Source: JASEFH01 sp034679905
GTDB lineage: Archaea; Halobacteriota; Methanomicrobia; Methanomicrobiales; JACTUA01
Length of the DNA stretch: 15,283 nucleotides
Assembly: GCA_034679905.1 (NCBI GenBank)
Contig: JAXDAH010000154.1
Location: 1-15,283 of the forward strand
Direction: 5' to 3'
Under the pieces are notes generated by a model. The model was not told the origin of the DNA. It made no database searches and saw nothing but the letters and a program-made list of their open reading frames with translations. This document shows, in pieces, positions 1-6,818 of this stretch (positions are counted from its first letter, which is position 1; each line of letters begins with the position of its first letter). The position numbers and the translations under genes are program-made.

Positions 1-48
1 CAAGCGGTTCGAGACAGTCAGATTACAGAGGCTCGCTATCCCCTCTTT

Positions 49-122
49 AAAAAAAGGATTCTATCGTGCTTGTGGGGGAGGAGCCCAGAGGGGGATAGGG
101 CGCCCCCTCCGCTGGCACGATA
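49..122 (-). terminator. Possible hairpin plus T-run terminator on the minus strand
   Basis: Read on the minus strand, the 8-bp stem formed by 115-122 and 62-69 is followed after six bases by seven T residues (complement of 49-55). Archaeal termination depends mainly on the U-run, so this could end a minus-strand transcript. It is about 400 bp past the ATPase stop codon, so it is either a distal terminator or a chance neighbour of the repeat element. Confidence 0.3.
61..122. repeat. Palindromic G/C-rich intergenic element, copy A
   Basis: An outer perfect 8-bp inverted repeat, TATCGTGC (62-69) and GCACGATA (115-122), encloses an inner 7-bp stem, GAGGGGG (88-94) with CCCCCTC (103-109). Read on the plus strand it aligns in order with a second element at 13883-13943: both have CTATCGT, then GGGGG-x-GGAG, then CAG-x-GGGGA, then a C-rich right arm. 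Two such copies in one 15-kb window, both in gene-free DNA, suggest a dispersed repeat family of this genome; that is inference from two copies. Confidence 0.55.
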
Positions 123-522
123 CCCCCGGGATGGTCTACCGGATACCCTCACGCAATAGCCCCGATTCCTGGGAAGCCGTAGATTCGGTATCTCAAGAGG
201 GATGAGCGGGTCTCGAACTCGTCACCATTCCGGGGATGCATCCGATCTCACCCGAATGCTGGAGCAGAACCTGTCACACCTCTGTAGCGGGTTCCAGACC
301 GATCATCCGGAGAGATGCCTCGCATCCCATGCACCCCTCACCCTTCGGCGGAGAGGGTACGGTCTTGGGGACCGCGGGACGGGAGGAGAAGTCGAACCGC
401 CCGTCACCCCGCGATCGAAGATAACGGACGGCCCTCCTGCCGGACCGGCCCCCACCACGGGAGTAGGAATCGGGGATCCCATGCCCTCCTGAGGCAGTGC
501 CAGGACGGTCCGGCGGCACCCT

Positions 523-3045
523 TCAGCTCGGGCTCCTCGTATCCCTGTCCACGTAGTACTCCACCCACTTGATCACTTCCACGAGCAGAAAGGCGACGAC
601 GGACAGGAGGGCGACATATACCCACTGCGACGGGGCCAGGGGCACGGCATTGAACCATGCGGGAACAAGATAGATGGCGATCAGCTGCAGGACGAGCCCG
701 ATGAGCACCCCCAGGAAGATGAGGGGATTGATCGTCAGGCTGCGGCGCACGTTCATGAAGAAGGGCTCGCGCTCTTTCTGCGCCTGGATGCCGTTGAACC
801 ACTGGAACCCCACGAATGCGGTGAAGAGGATTGCGACCGCGTTCTCGTAGGGAAACTCCCGAAGCAGGTGCTCGAAGAGGAGGTAGCTGGCAAAGCCCAT
901 CACCAGCCCGAAGAACAGGATCCTCGTTATCTGGCGGCGCTCGAAGAACTGCCGCTGAGGTGGCGTCGGGGGACGGTTCATCACGTCTCCCTCCTCTTTT
1001 ATGAACGGGAAGAACTTGTCCTGCACGCCGTCCGTCACCAGATTGATCCAGAGGATCTGGATGGGGAAGAGGGGGAGCGGGAGCCCGGCAAAGATGGTGG
1101 TGCTGATCAGCACCAGCTCGGACACCGAGGTGGAGAGGAGGTAGTAGATCACCTTCCGCACGTTCTGGACGATCACCCGCCCATTCCGGATCGCATCGAC
1201 GATCACCCGCAGGTTGTTGTCCACGATCACCATCTTGGCGACGCTCTTCGCCGCCTCGGTCCCGGAGCCCATCGCGATCCCGAGATCGGCGGCTTTCAGC
1301 GCCGGGACGTCGTTCACCCCGTCGCCGCTCACCGCAACGATCTCGCCCCGGTCCTGGAGAACCCGCACCACCCTGTACTTGTGCTCGGGGAGCACACGGG
1401 CGAGCACCGTTGCCGTTCTGAGAGCGGCGAAGAGTTCGCCGTCGCCCATCGATTCTATCTCCCTGCCGGTCAGCTCCTGCTCCCCCTCCTTCCAGATCCC
1501 GACAGCGGCGGCGATCGCCCGGGCTGTCAGCGGGTAATCGCCGGTGATCATCGTCACGTGGATACCCGCCTTTCGGGCGGTGAGGACCGCCTCGCGCACC
1601 CCTTCCTTGGGGGGATCCAGGAACCCCACGAGGCCCACGATGCGGTACCGCCACGCATCGGGATCCTCGCCGTGCCAGGTCCCCGCGCCGAAGGCCAGCA
1701 CCCGCAGTCCCTCCCCGGCCATCGCATTGAGCCGCTCCTCCAGTTCGGGAAGCCGCTCGGGGTTCTCCGCGCGTTTTGCCAGCTCCTCGAACGCCCCCTT
1801 GATGAAGAACCGGCGGGTGCCGCCGAGATCGTTTGCCGCGGCCATCAGCTTCATCGATGTATCGAACGGGAAGACCCAGGTGCGGGGGTGCCGCTCCCGC
1901 AGCGCGGCATAATCCCCGACCCAGCGGGAGAGGGCGACGTCGATGGGGTCGCCCATACCCTCGCGGGCGTCGTTGCAGAGCGCCGCCGCCAGGGCGAGGT
2001 CGTCGGGATCGATGGCAAAGACGTCCTGTACAGCCAGCCGCCCCTCGGTGATGGTGCCAGTCTTGTCAGAGGCGATCACCGTGGCGCTCCCGAGCGTCTC
2101 CACGGACGGGAGGTGCCGTGTCAGGGTCTGCTTCCGGCTGAGCGCCATCGCTCCCACCACCATCACCAGGGTGACCACGAGCGGGAGACCCTCCGGCACA
2201 GCAGAGACCAGATTGGCGACCAGGAGGTAAGCGATGCCGACCACCTCTCTACCCTGCAAGAACGCAACCGTCCCGACCAAGAAGAGGAGGACGATCAGGA
2301 GCACAGAGTACCGGACCGAGAAGTGGCGTATCGCCCGGGTGAACGGGCTCTCGGGGGATGACTCCTGCGCCTTCTCCGCGATGGTGGCAAGATACGTGCG
2401 GTGTCCGGTGAAGACTACAAATCCGCTGCCCGAGCCCCGCACGACAGTCGTGCCTGCCAGCACGCTGTTGACCATCTCGTACGGCTGCGCTTCGGGGCCC
2501 AGGAGGATGCGGCAATCCTTGGTGACCGGTATCGACTCTCCGGTCAGCGTCGCCTCATCGACCATCAGCCCGGCGCTCTCGAATAGGCGGATGTCCGCGG
2601 TGACGAGATCGCCCTCGGCGAGAAGAATGACGTCCCCCGGGACGAGCTCCGAGGACGGCACCTGGACCCGTTGCCCTTCCCGCACGACGGTGACTTTGCT
2701 CTCGGTGAGCTTCTTCAGGGCTCGGATAGAGGTCTCGGCGCGAAGCTCCTGCCAGTACCCGATGATTCCATTGACGAAGATGATCACGACGATGACCGCG
2801 AAGTCCTTGATATCCGCGGCGAACAGGGAGATGACGGCGGCGCCGATGAGAATGTAGACGAGAAAATTCTGGAACTGCTGGAAAAAGAGCCGAAAGCGGT
2901 TGATCTCCTCTTCCTCGAGGACATTTCGGCCGAACCTCTCCAGCCTGGCACGGGCTTCCTCTGAAGAAATTCCCCGGAAAGTCGTATCGAGCCCTTTGAG
3001 CACTTCCCCGGTTTCCATCGCGTGGTATACTTCTTGCTCAGTCAT
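523..3045 (-). CDS. P2-type cation-transporting P-type ATPase
   Basis: An 840-residue integral-membrane pump that would use ATP through an aspartyl-phosphate intermediate to move a cation. Visible in order: N-terminal cation-ATPase domain (about 5-70), paired membrane helices, actuator motif TGES (168-171), M4 PEGLP (284-288), phosphorylation motif DKTGT (327-331), nucleotide-binding KGA (416-418), TGD (501-503), hinge GDGVND (574-579), then M5-M10 with NLVTD in M6 (668-672). PEGLP and the length of about 850 place it in the type II (Ca2+/Na+/H+) group, not the heavy-metal group, as no CPC is seen. Compared with SERCA, the M5 Asn is Ser (640) while the M5 Glu is kept (643), so the ion is not assigned. 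The ATG at 3045 is preferred over a TTG at 3060 because a TATA box at 3073-3082 predicts transcription starting near 3051. Confidence 0.93.
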   Translation of the reverse strand: MTEQEVYHAMETGEVLKGLDTTFRGISSEEARARLERFGRNVLEEEEINRFRLFFQQFQNFLVYILIGAAVISLFAADIKDFAVIVVIIFVNGIIGYWQELRAETSIRALKKLTESKVTVVREGQRVQVPSSELVPGDVILLAEGDLVTADIRLFESAGLMVDEATLTGESIPVTKDCRILLGPEAQPYEMVNSVLAGTTVVRGSGSGFVVFTGHRTYLATIAEKAQESSPESPFTRAIRHFSVRYSVLLIVLLFLVGTVAFLQGREVVGIAYLLVANLVSAVPEGLPLVVTLVMVVGAMALSRKQTLTRHLPSVETLGSATVIASDKTGTITEGRLAVQDVFAIDPDDLALAAALCNDAREGMGDPIDVALSRWVGDYAALRERHPRTWVFPFDTSMKLMAAANDLGGTRRFFIKGAFEELAKRAENPERLPELEERLNAMAGEGLRVLAFGAGTWHGEDPDAWRYRIVGLVGFLDPPKEGVREAVLTARKAGIHVTMITGDYPLTARAIAAAVGIWKEGEQELTGREIESMGDGELFAALRTATVLARVLPEHKYRVVRVLQDRGEIVAVSGDGVNDVPALKAADLGIAMGSGTEAAKSVAKMVIVDNNLRVIVDAIRNGRVIVQNVRKVIYYLLSTSVSELVLISTTIFAGLPLPLFPIQILWINLVTDGVQDKFFPFIKEEGDVMNRPPTPPQRQFFERRQITRILFFGLVMGFASYLLFEHLLREFPYENAVAILFTAFVGFQWFNGIQAQKEREPFFMNVRRSLTINPLIFLGVLIGLVLQLIAIYLVPAWFNAVPLAPSQWVYVALLSVVAFLLVEVIKWVEYYVDRDTRSPS

Positions 3046-3072
3046 TGCCGTAGAATACAAACGGCCCTGTTC

Positions 3073-3082
3073 CTATATATGC
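3073..3082 (-). promoter_or_regulatory. TATA box of the P-type ATPase gene
   Basis: On the minus strand the sequence reads GCATATATAG. Its centre is about 32 bp ahead of the ATG at 3045, so with usual archaeal spacing the transcript would start near 3051 and be leaderless or nearly so. No Shine-Dalgarno sequence is seen before the ATG, in agreement. Confidence 0.6.
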
Positions 3083-3125
3083 GTGCCTTGGGAAACAAGC
3101 ACACATGATTTTGGATAGAAGGATA

Positions 3126-3151
3126 CGCCAGAACCTATCTCTGAACTGGCG
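3126..3151. repeat. Inverted repeat in the divergent promoter region
   Basis: CGCCAG (3126-3131) and CTGGCG (3146-3151) form perfect 6-bp arms around 14 bases. The repeat lies between the divergent TATA boxes of the ATPase gene and the ahb operon, where a regulator could affect either. No known regulator motif is recognised. Confidence 0.3.
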
Positions 3152-3243
3152 ATAGACCTGCCCTTGACCCGTCGATGCACGCGGCTGCAGGGGAAGAGGG
3201 CGGGAATCCGGTACGTGCGGGACCGGGGGTGCCCTCGATACTC

Positions 3244-3250
3244 TAATATA
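3244..3250 (+). promoter_or_regulatory. TATA box of the ahb operon
   Basis: TAATATA in an otherwise GC-rich stretch. The predicted transcription start is near 3274, giving a leader of about 50 nt before the chosen ahbD ATG at 3326. An in-frame GTG at 3278 would give an almost leaderless, longer AhbD; I prefer the ATG because the resulting N-terminus fits AhbD proteins. Confidence 0.5.
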
Positions 3251-3325
3251 CCAGTTCCCCTTACCTGCACCGGCACCGTGCCTTCGAAAAATGCACACGG
3301 AAGATCAGCCGGGCAAAGAGAACGA

Positions 3326-4414
3326 ATGCAGTCCGAGAATGCTGCAGCCGACGTTTTCTTACCCCGGCTCATCTCCTGGAACCTGACGTACCGCTGCAAC
3401 CTCCGTTGCGCCCACTGTTACCTCGATGCCGCTGCAGATAGGGACGCCGCCGAGCTGTCCACGGATGCGGCGAAGGGTGTGATCGACCAGATCGCCGATG
3501 TCAGTTCTCCGATCCTGGTCCTGAGCGGCGGCGAACCCCTGCTGCGGAGCGATCTCCTGGAGATCGCAGTGTACGGCCGCAGCCGCGGATTGCGGATGGC
3601 CCTCGGCACCAACGGGACGCTGGTCGACGATGCCGCAGCCCGGGATCTTCGCAGAGCGGGGATCGAGAAGGCGGCGATCAGCCTGGACGCATCGGGTCCC
3701 GGGATGCACGACCGCTTCCGAGGCGTCCCGGGCGCATGGGCCCGTGCGGTGGAGGGGATCCTCGCCTGCCGGGAGAACGGCATCGGGGTGCAGCTGCATA
3801 CCACGGTGACTCCGGAGAACTGCTACGAACTGGAGACGATCATTGGCCTTGGTGAGGATCTCGGCATCCGGGACTTCCAGATCTTCTTCCTGGTTCCGAC
3901 GGGGCGGGGCAGCGGCCTGAAAGACATCGCACCGCAGATGTACGAATCCTTGATCCGGCGGATCCTCCAGAAGATCGCGTCGTCGGATCTCTCGATACGC
4001 CCCACGTGCGCACCGCAGTTCATGCGGATCGCGTCGCAGATGGGTATCCGAACGGACGGCTGGAAGAAGGGGTGCATCGCAGGCCAGAGCTACTGCCGGA
4101 TAACACCTACCGGCGAGGTCACGCCCTGCCCCTACCTCCCCCTCGGACTCGGCAACATTCTCGACGTTCCGTTCCGGGCGATCTGGTTCCGGTCCCGGGT
4201 GTTGCAGGAGCTGCGGGACCCCGACGCTCTGCAGGGCAGATGCGGACGCTGCGAGTACCGCAGTGTATGCGGGGGGTGCCGGGCACGGGCGTACGGGCTG
4301 ACAGGAGGCGCCTCGCACGCCTGCGGCGGGACCCTGCCGTCGGGCGATGGCAGCTACCTGGCCGAGGATCCCTGGTGCCCCTACGAGCCGGATGCAGGCA
4401 GGGGGTCGTCGTGA
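3326..4414 (+). CDS. ahbD: AhbD-type radical SAM heme synthase
   Basis: A 362-residue radical SAM enzyme expected to catalyse the last step of the alternative heme pathway, oxidative decarboxylation of the two propionates of Fe-coproporphyrin III to give protoheme. The SAM-cluster motif CNLRCAHC (C24, C28, C31), GGEP (68-71) and the segment FFLVPTGRG are AhbD-like. So is the C-terminal auxiliary-cluster region: TCAP, GCIAG, PCPYLPLGLGN, then CGRCEYRSVCGGCRARAY and a final EDPWCPYEP. A 16-residue stretch with an extra Cys (328-343) separates the last two blocks; the paralogue AhbC downstream lacks it. First gene of the operon; its TGA overlaps the GTG of the next gene. AhbC is excluded because the other radical SAM gene here fits AhbC better. 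Confidence 0.85.
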   Translation: MQSENAAADVFLPRLISWNLTYRCNLRCAHCYLDAAADRDAAELSTDAAKGVIDQIADVSSPILVLSGGEPLLRSDLLEIAVYGRSRGLRMALGTNGTLVDDAAARDLRRAGIEKAAISLDASGPGMHDRFRGVPGAWARAVEGILACRENGIGVQLHTTVTPENCYELETIIGLGEDLGIRDFQIFFLVPTGRGSGLKDIAPQMYESLIRRILQKIASSDLSIRPTCAPQFMRIASQMGIRTDGWKKGCIAGQSYCRITPTGEVTPCPYLPLGLGNILDVPFRAIWFRSRVLQELRDPDALQGRCGRCEYRSVCGGCRARAYGLTGGASHACGGTLPSGDGSYLAEDPWCPYEPDAGRGSS

Positions 4415-4929
4415 GATCCGCAGACGGTCTGGATTCGAAGGACCGCGAACTGCTGCAGTGCGTGCAGGATGCGTTCCCCCTGGATCCCCGGCCGTTCCGG
4501 ATTCTCGGACAGCATCTGGGTCTGCCGGAGCGGGAGGTCATGGAACGCCTGGACAGAATGTACCGGCGGGGGGTACTCAAGCATATCGCCCCCGTACTCG
4601 AGATGCGGGAGACCGGTGTCGCGGCCTCCACCCTTGTCGCCATGAAGGTTGCGGAGGAGCGGATCGAGGAGGTCGCCCGGGCCGTGAACGAATACGAGGA
4701 GGTCTCCCACAACTACCGGCGGGACCACCCGTACAACCTCTGGTTCACGGTCGCCGCGTCCAGTGAAACGCACCTGCGGGAGAGCCTCGCGGCAATCCGA
4801 CGGCAAACGGGGGTACAGGAGGTAGACATCCTGGAGCTCCCCATGACCCAGCGGTTCAAGATCGATGTGCGGTTCCGCTTTGTACAGGAGAACGGGGGTG
4901 AAAAGCCAGATGGACGAGATCGACCGTGA
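4411..4929 (+). CDS. ahbB: Siroheme decarboxylase subunit, AhbB-like
   Basis: A 172-residue Lrp/AsnC-fold protein of the AhbA/AhbB (NirD/L/G/H-like) family. Together the two subunits decarboxylate siroheme to 12,18-didecarboxysiroheme. An N-terminal helix-turn-helix-like part (about 8-55, FPLDPRPF to RRGVLKHI) is followed by an Lrp-type alpha/beta domain with the family signature VSHNYRRDHPYNLWFT. It starts with GTG at 4411 inside the ahbD stop codon (GTGA overlap), so it is translationally coupled. The neighbouring ahbA is a diverged tandem paralogue. Family membership is secure; calling this subunit B rather than A rests on the HNYxRxHxYNLWFT form and is less certain. Confidence 0.83.
   Translation: MRSADGLDSKDRELLQCVQDAFPLDPRPFRILGQHLGLPEREVMERLDRMYRRGVLKHIAPVLEMRETGVAASTLVAMKVAEERIEEVARAVNEYEEVSHNYRRDHPYNLWFTVAASSETHLRESLAAIRRQTGVQEVDILELPMTQRFKIDVRFRFVQENGGEKPDGRDRP
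4894..4901 (+). promoter_or_regulatory. Shine-Dalgarno sequence fixing the ahbA start
   Basis: GGGGGTGA lies 8 nt before the ATG at 4910, within the end of ahbB. It supports that ATG over an upstream ATG at 4865 and an in-frame GTG at 4898 that lies inside the site. Confidence 0.6.
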
Positions 4930-5377
4930 GATCCTGCGGAGGGTGCAGGACGGCATCCCCCTCGAGGCGAGGCCCTTCTCCCGTGTCGCAAAGGCGCTCT
5001 CGATCGGGGAGGCCGAGGTGGTCGGGCGGCTGGAGTCGTTGATCCAGAGAGGGGTCGTCCGCCGCTTCGGCTCCCGGGTCAACCATCGGAAGGCCGGCAT
5101 CGCCGTCAACGCCATGGTCGTCTGGAAGGTCCCGCCCGAGCGGGTCGCCGAGGTCGGGACAGGAATGGCTGGACACCCCGAAGTCACCCACTGCTACGAG
5201 CGCCGGATTCATCCCGGGCGCTGGGAGTACAATCTCTATACGGTCATTCACGGGCAGGATCGGGAGACGATCTGCAACCTGGTCGAACGCTTCTCCCGCC
5301 ATGCCGACATCGACGAGTTCCTGATTCTCACGAGCACGCGGGAGTTCAAGCGGACACCGGCGGGTCGCATCCGGTAG
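4910..5377 (+). CDS. ahbA: Siroheme decarboxylase subunit, AhbA-like
   Basis: A 155-residue partner of the preceding subunit. It has the same plan: an N-terminal winged-helix-like part (IDREILRRVQDGIPLEARPF onward) and an Lrp-type domain carrying the AhbA-like signature VTHCYERR-x5-WEYNLYTVIHG. AhbA and AhbB act as a heterodimer that removes two acetate-side-chain carboxylates from siroheme, the first committed step toward heme by this route. The gene overlaps ahbB by 20 nt and ends 5 nt before ahbC, so the four genes should be one transcript. The A/B assignment is by signature and could be reversed. Confidence 0.83.
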   Translation: MDEIDREILRRVQDGIPLEARPFSRVAKALSIGEAEVVGRLESLIQRGVVRRFGSRVNHRKAGIAVNAMVVWKVPPERVAEVGTGMAGHPEVTHCYERRIHPGRWEYNLYTVIHGQDRETICNLVERFSRHADIDEFLILTSTREFKRTPAGRIR

Positions 5378-5382
5378 GCACC

Positions 5383-6576
5383 ATGAATCGGATTACGCAG
5401 TTCGTGCATGGAACCGGCACTGTGAGCGAGGTGCTGCGGAGAGAGACCCGGCAGCCGCTGCCCAGCCGCCTTCTGGCATTTTCAGAGCTGCGGCGTCCGG
5501 TGGTCTTCTGGAACATCACCCGCCGCTGCAACCTCCTCTGTTCGCACTGCTACATGGAAGCCGGGCCCGGCCCCCGGAGGGATGACGAGCTGACAACGGA
5601 GGAGGCGAAGGGCTTAATCGACGACCTCGCCGGCATGCGGATTCCGCTCCTCCTCTTCAGCGGCGGAGAGCCGCTCGTACGGGACGACTTCTGGGAGCTC
5701 GCCCGGCATGCCGCCGCCCGGAATCTGACCATGGCGGTGAGCACGAACGGCACCCGGATCACGCCGGCGGTCGCCCGCCGCCTCAAGAAGGTGGGCGTGG
5801 AGTACGCGGGGATATCCCTGGACGGGGCCTCCCGCGAGACGCACGACCGCATGCGGAACGTGGCGGGAAGCTTCGAGCGGGCGGTACGCGGATTGAAGAG
5901 CTGCGTTGCCGCCGGGCTGAAGTGCGGCATCCGGGTGACCGCGACCCGGGATAACTATACCGAGATCCCGGACCTCATCGACCTTGCCCTGGAGATCGGA
6001 GTGCCTCGATTCTGCGTCTACTGGCTGGTGCCCAGCGGTCGGGGTACAGCGCTGCATGCAGAACGGCAGCTTCGCCCGAGAGAGATACGCGAGATCCTGG
6101 ATCTCCTCCACAGGAAAGCGCGGGAACTGGGGCCCTCGACGATGGAGCTCCTCACGGTGGACGCACCCCAGGATACCGTATACCTGATGTCCACGCTCCA
6201 GATGGACGATCCCCCCGCATACGCATCGCTCTGCACGCTTCTAGAGCGTTCGGGGGTGGGATGCAGCGCCGGGGACCGCGTCGCGAACATCGATCCGGCA
6301 GGAGACATCTATCCCTGCCAGTTCGCCCAGATGGAGGCGCTGAAGATCGGGAGTATCCGTGAGAGACGGTTCAGCGAGATCTGGAACGATCCGCAGAACT
6401 CCGTTCTCTCCCTGTTTCGCACGAAGACAGAACGGCTGCAGGGCGCCTGCGGCCGGTGTTCGCACAAGAGCATCTGCGGAGGCGGCTGCCGTATCCGCGC
6501 ATTTACCACGCAGGGGGATCTCTGGGCCGAAGATCCGCTCTGCCCTCTCTGCGGCGAAGAGAGGCTCGAACCGTAA
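5383..6576 (+). CDS. ahbC: AhbC-type radical SAM Fe-coproporphyrin synthase
   Basis: A 397-residue radical SAM enzyme expected to convert 12,18-didecarboxysiroheme to Fe-coproporphyrin III by removing two acetate side chains, the step before AhbD. An N-terminal extension of about 40 residues precedes the NirJ1/AhbC-like segment RRPVVFWNITRRCNLLCSHC with the cluster cysteines C49, C53 and C56; GGEP is at 94-97 and RFCVYWLVPSGRG follows. The C-terminus has auxiliary-cluster cysteines: GVGC, YPCQF, CGRC, SICGGGC and CPLC. NirJ (heme d1) is the other possibility, but no nitrite reductase genes are seen and the company of ahbA, ahbB and ahbD favours AhbC. Last gene of the operon; its ATG is 5 nt after the ahbA stop. 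Confidence 0.88.
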   Translation: MNRITQFVHGTGTVSEVLRRETRQPLPSRLLAFSELRRPVVFWNITRRCNLLCSHCYMEAGPGPRRDDELTTEEAKGLIDDLAGMRIPLLLFSGGEPLVRDDFWELARHAAARNLTMAVSTNGTRITPAVARRLKKVGVEYAGISLDGASRETHDRMRNVAGSFERAVRGLKSCVAAGLKCGIRVTATRDNYTEIPDLIDLALEIGVPRFCVYWLVPSGRGTALHAERQLRPREIREILDLLHRKARELGPSTMELLTVDAPQDTVYLMSTLQMDDPPAYASLCTLLERSGVGCSAGDRVANIDPAGDIYPCQFAQMEALKIGSIRERRFSEIWNDPQNSVLSLFRTKTERLQGACGRCSHKSICGGGCRIRAFTTQGDLWAEDPLCPLCGEERLEP

Positions 6577-6623
6577 ATCGCCCCGGCATCCAGCCCCACT
6601 CCGGCCGAAATGGTAATTGCTCG

Positions 6624-6635
6624 GACAGAACTGTC
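6624..6635. repeat. Short palindrome after ahbC
   Basis: GACAGAACTGTC, two 5-bp arms around AA, followed by TCTTTT (6636-6641). It may be an operator or a weak U-tract terminator for the ahb operon; the two-base spacer makes a good RNA hairpin unlikely. It is 47 bp past the ahbC stop. Confidence 0.3.
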
Positions 6636-6757
6636 TCTTTTGGTCGGGTTGCCGTTAACTTTATCTAGACTTCTGACAACAGGCGGGCAGCTCCGCCGGA
6701 GAACCGGCAAGGGGGTCACTGCGATGCTGTGCCGGGGCTCTGCCGCAGCGCTGCCCG

Positions 6758-6810
6758 CTATATCCGGTAAACCGGCACAGGAGAACTACCACAACCGGAG
6801 CCAGGGAGGT
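6758..6810 (+). promoter_or_regulatory. Catalase promoter, palindromic operator candidate and ribosome binding site
   Basis: A TATA-like CTATATC (6758-6764) is followed at once by the palindrome CCGGTAAACCGG (6764-6775), with predicted transcription start near 6787 and a strong Shine-Dalgarno GGGAGGT (6804-6810) 8 nt before the ATG at 6819. A palindrome between TATA box and start site is where an archaeal repressor would block RNA polymerase. A second TATA-like TTTATCTA at 6660-6667 would give a leader of about 130 nt. No transcription start is known. Confidence 0.45.
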
Positions 6811-6818
6811 AGAGATGC

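Larger units (their letters stand above)
1..522. other. Gene-free GC-rich left flank
   Basis: No convincing gene is seen on either strand. Open frames exist here because the DNA is GC-rich, but their translations are rich in Arg, Pro and Gly, match no family I recognise and have no ribosome binding site. The stretch holds a palindromic G/C-rich element (62-122) next to an A7 run (49-55), and a CACCCTT...GGAGAGGGT type inverted sequence near 337-359. It lies downstream of the minus-strand ATPase, so it may carry that gene's 3' untranslated region. Whatever lies to the left of base 1 is not visible. Confidence 0.6.

Noticed and set aside
5..230. tRNA-like GTTCGAGAC at 7-14 (plus) and about 209-217 (minus)
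   Set aside because: The flanks do not form the 5-bp T stem, and no acceptor, D or anticodon arms can be placed around them.
202..519. Open frames of 60-96 codons on both strands at the left end
   Set aside because: Their translations are low-complexity Arg/Pro/Gly/Ser-rich, overlap one another on both strands, have no ribosome binding site and match no family I know; expected by chance at this GC content.
868..2361. 497-codon open frame on the plus strand opposite the ATPase gene
   Set aside because: It is the complement of a clear P-type ATPase gene with every catalytic motif; its translation is His/Asp/Glu/Arg-rich with no domain.
3164..3325. 54-codon upstream extension of ahbD
   Set aside because: It would begin ahead of the TATA box at 3244-3250 and has no family similarity; AhbD proteins start shortly before the first cluster cysteine.
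5383..6576. NirJ of heme d1 biosynthesis instead of AhbC
   Set aside because: The similarity overlaps, but no cytochrome cd1 nitrite reductase or other nir genes are present and ahbD lies in the same operon.
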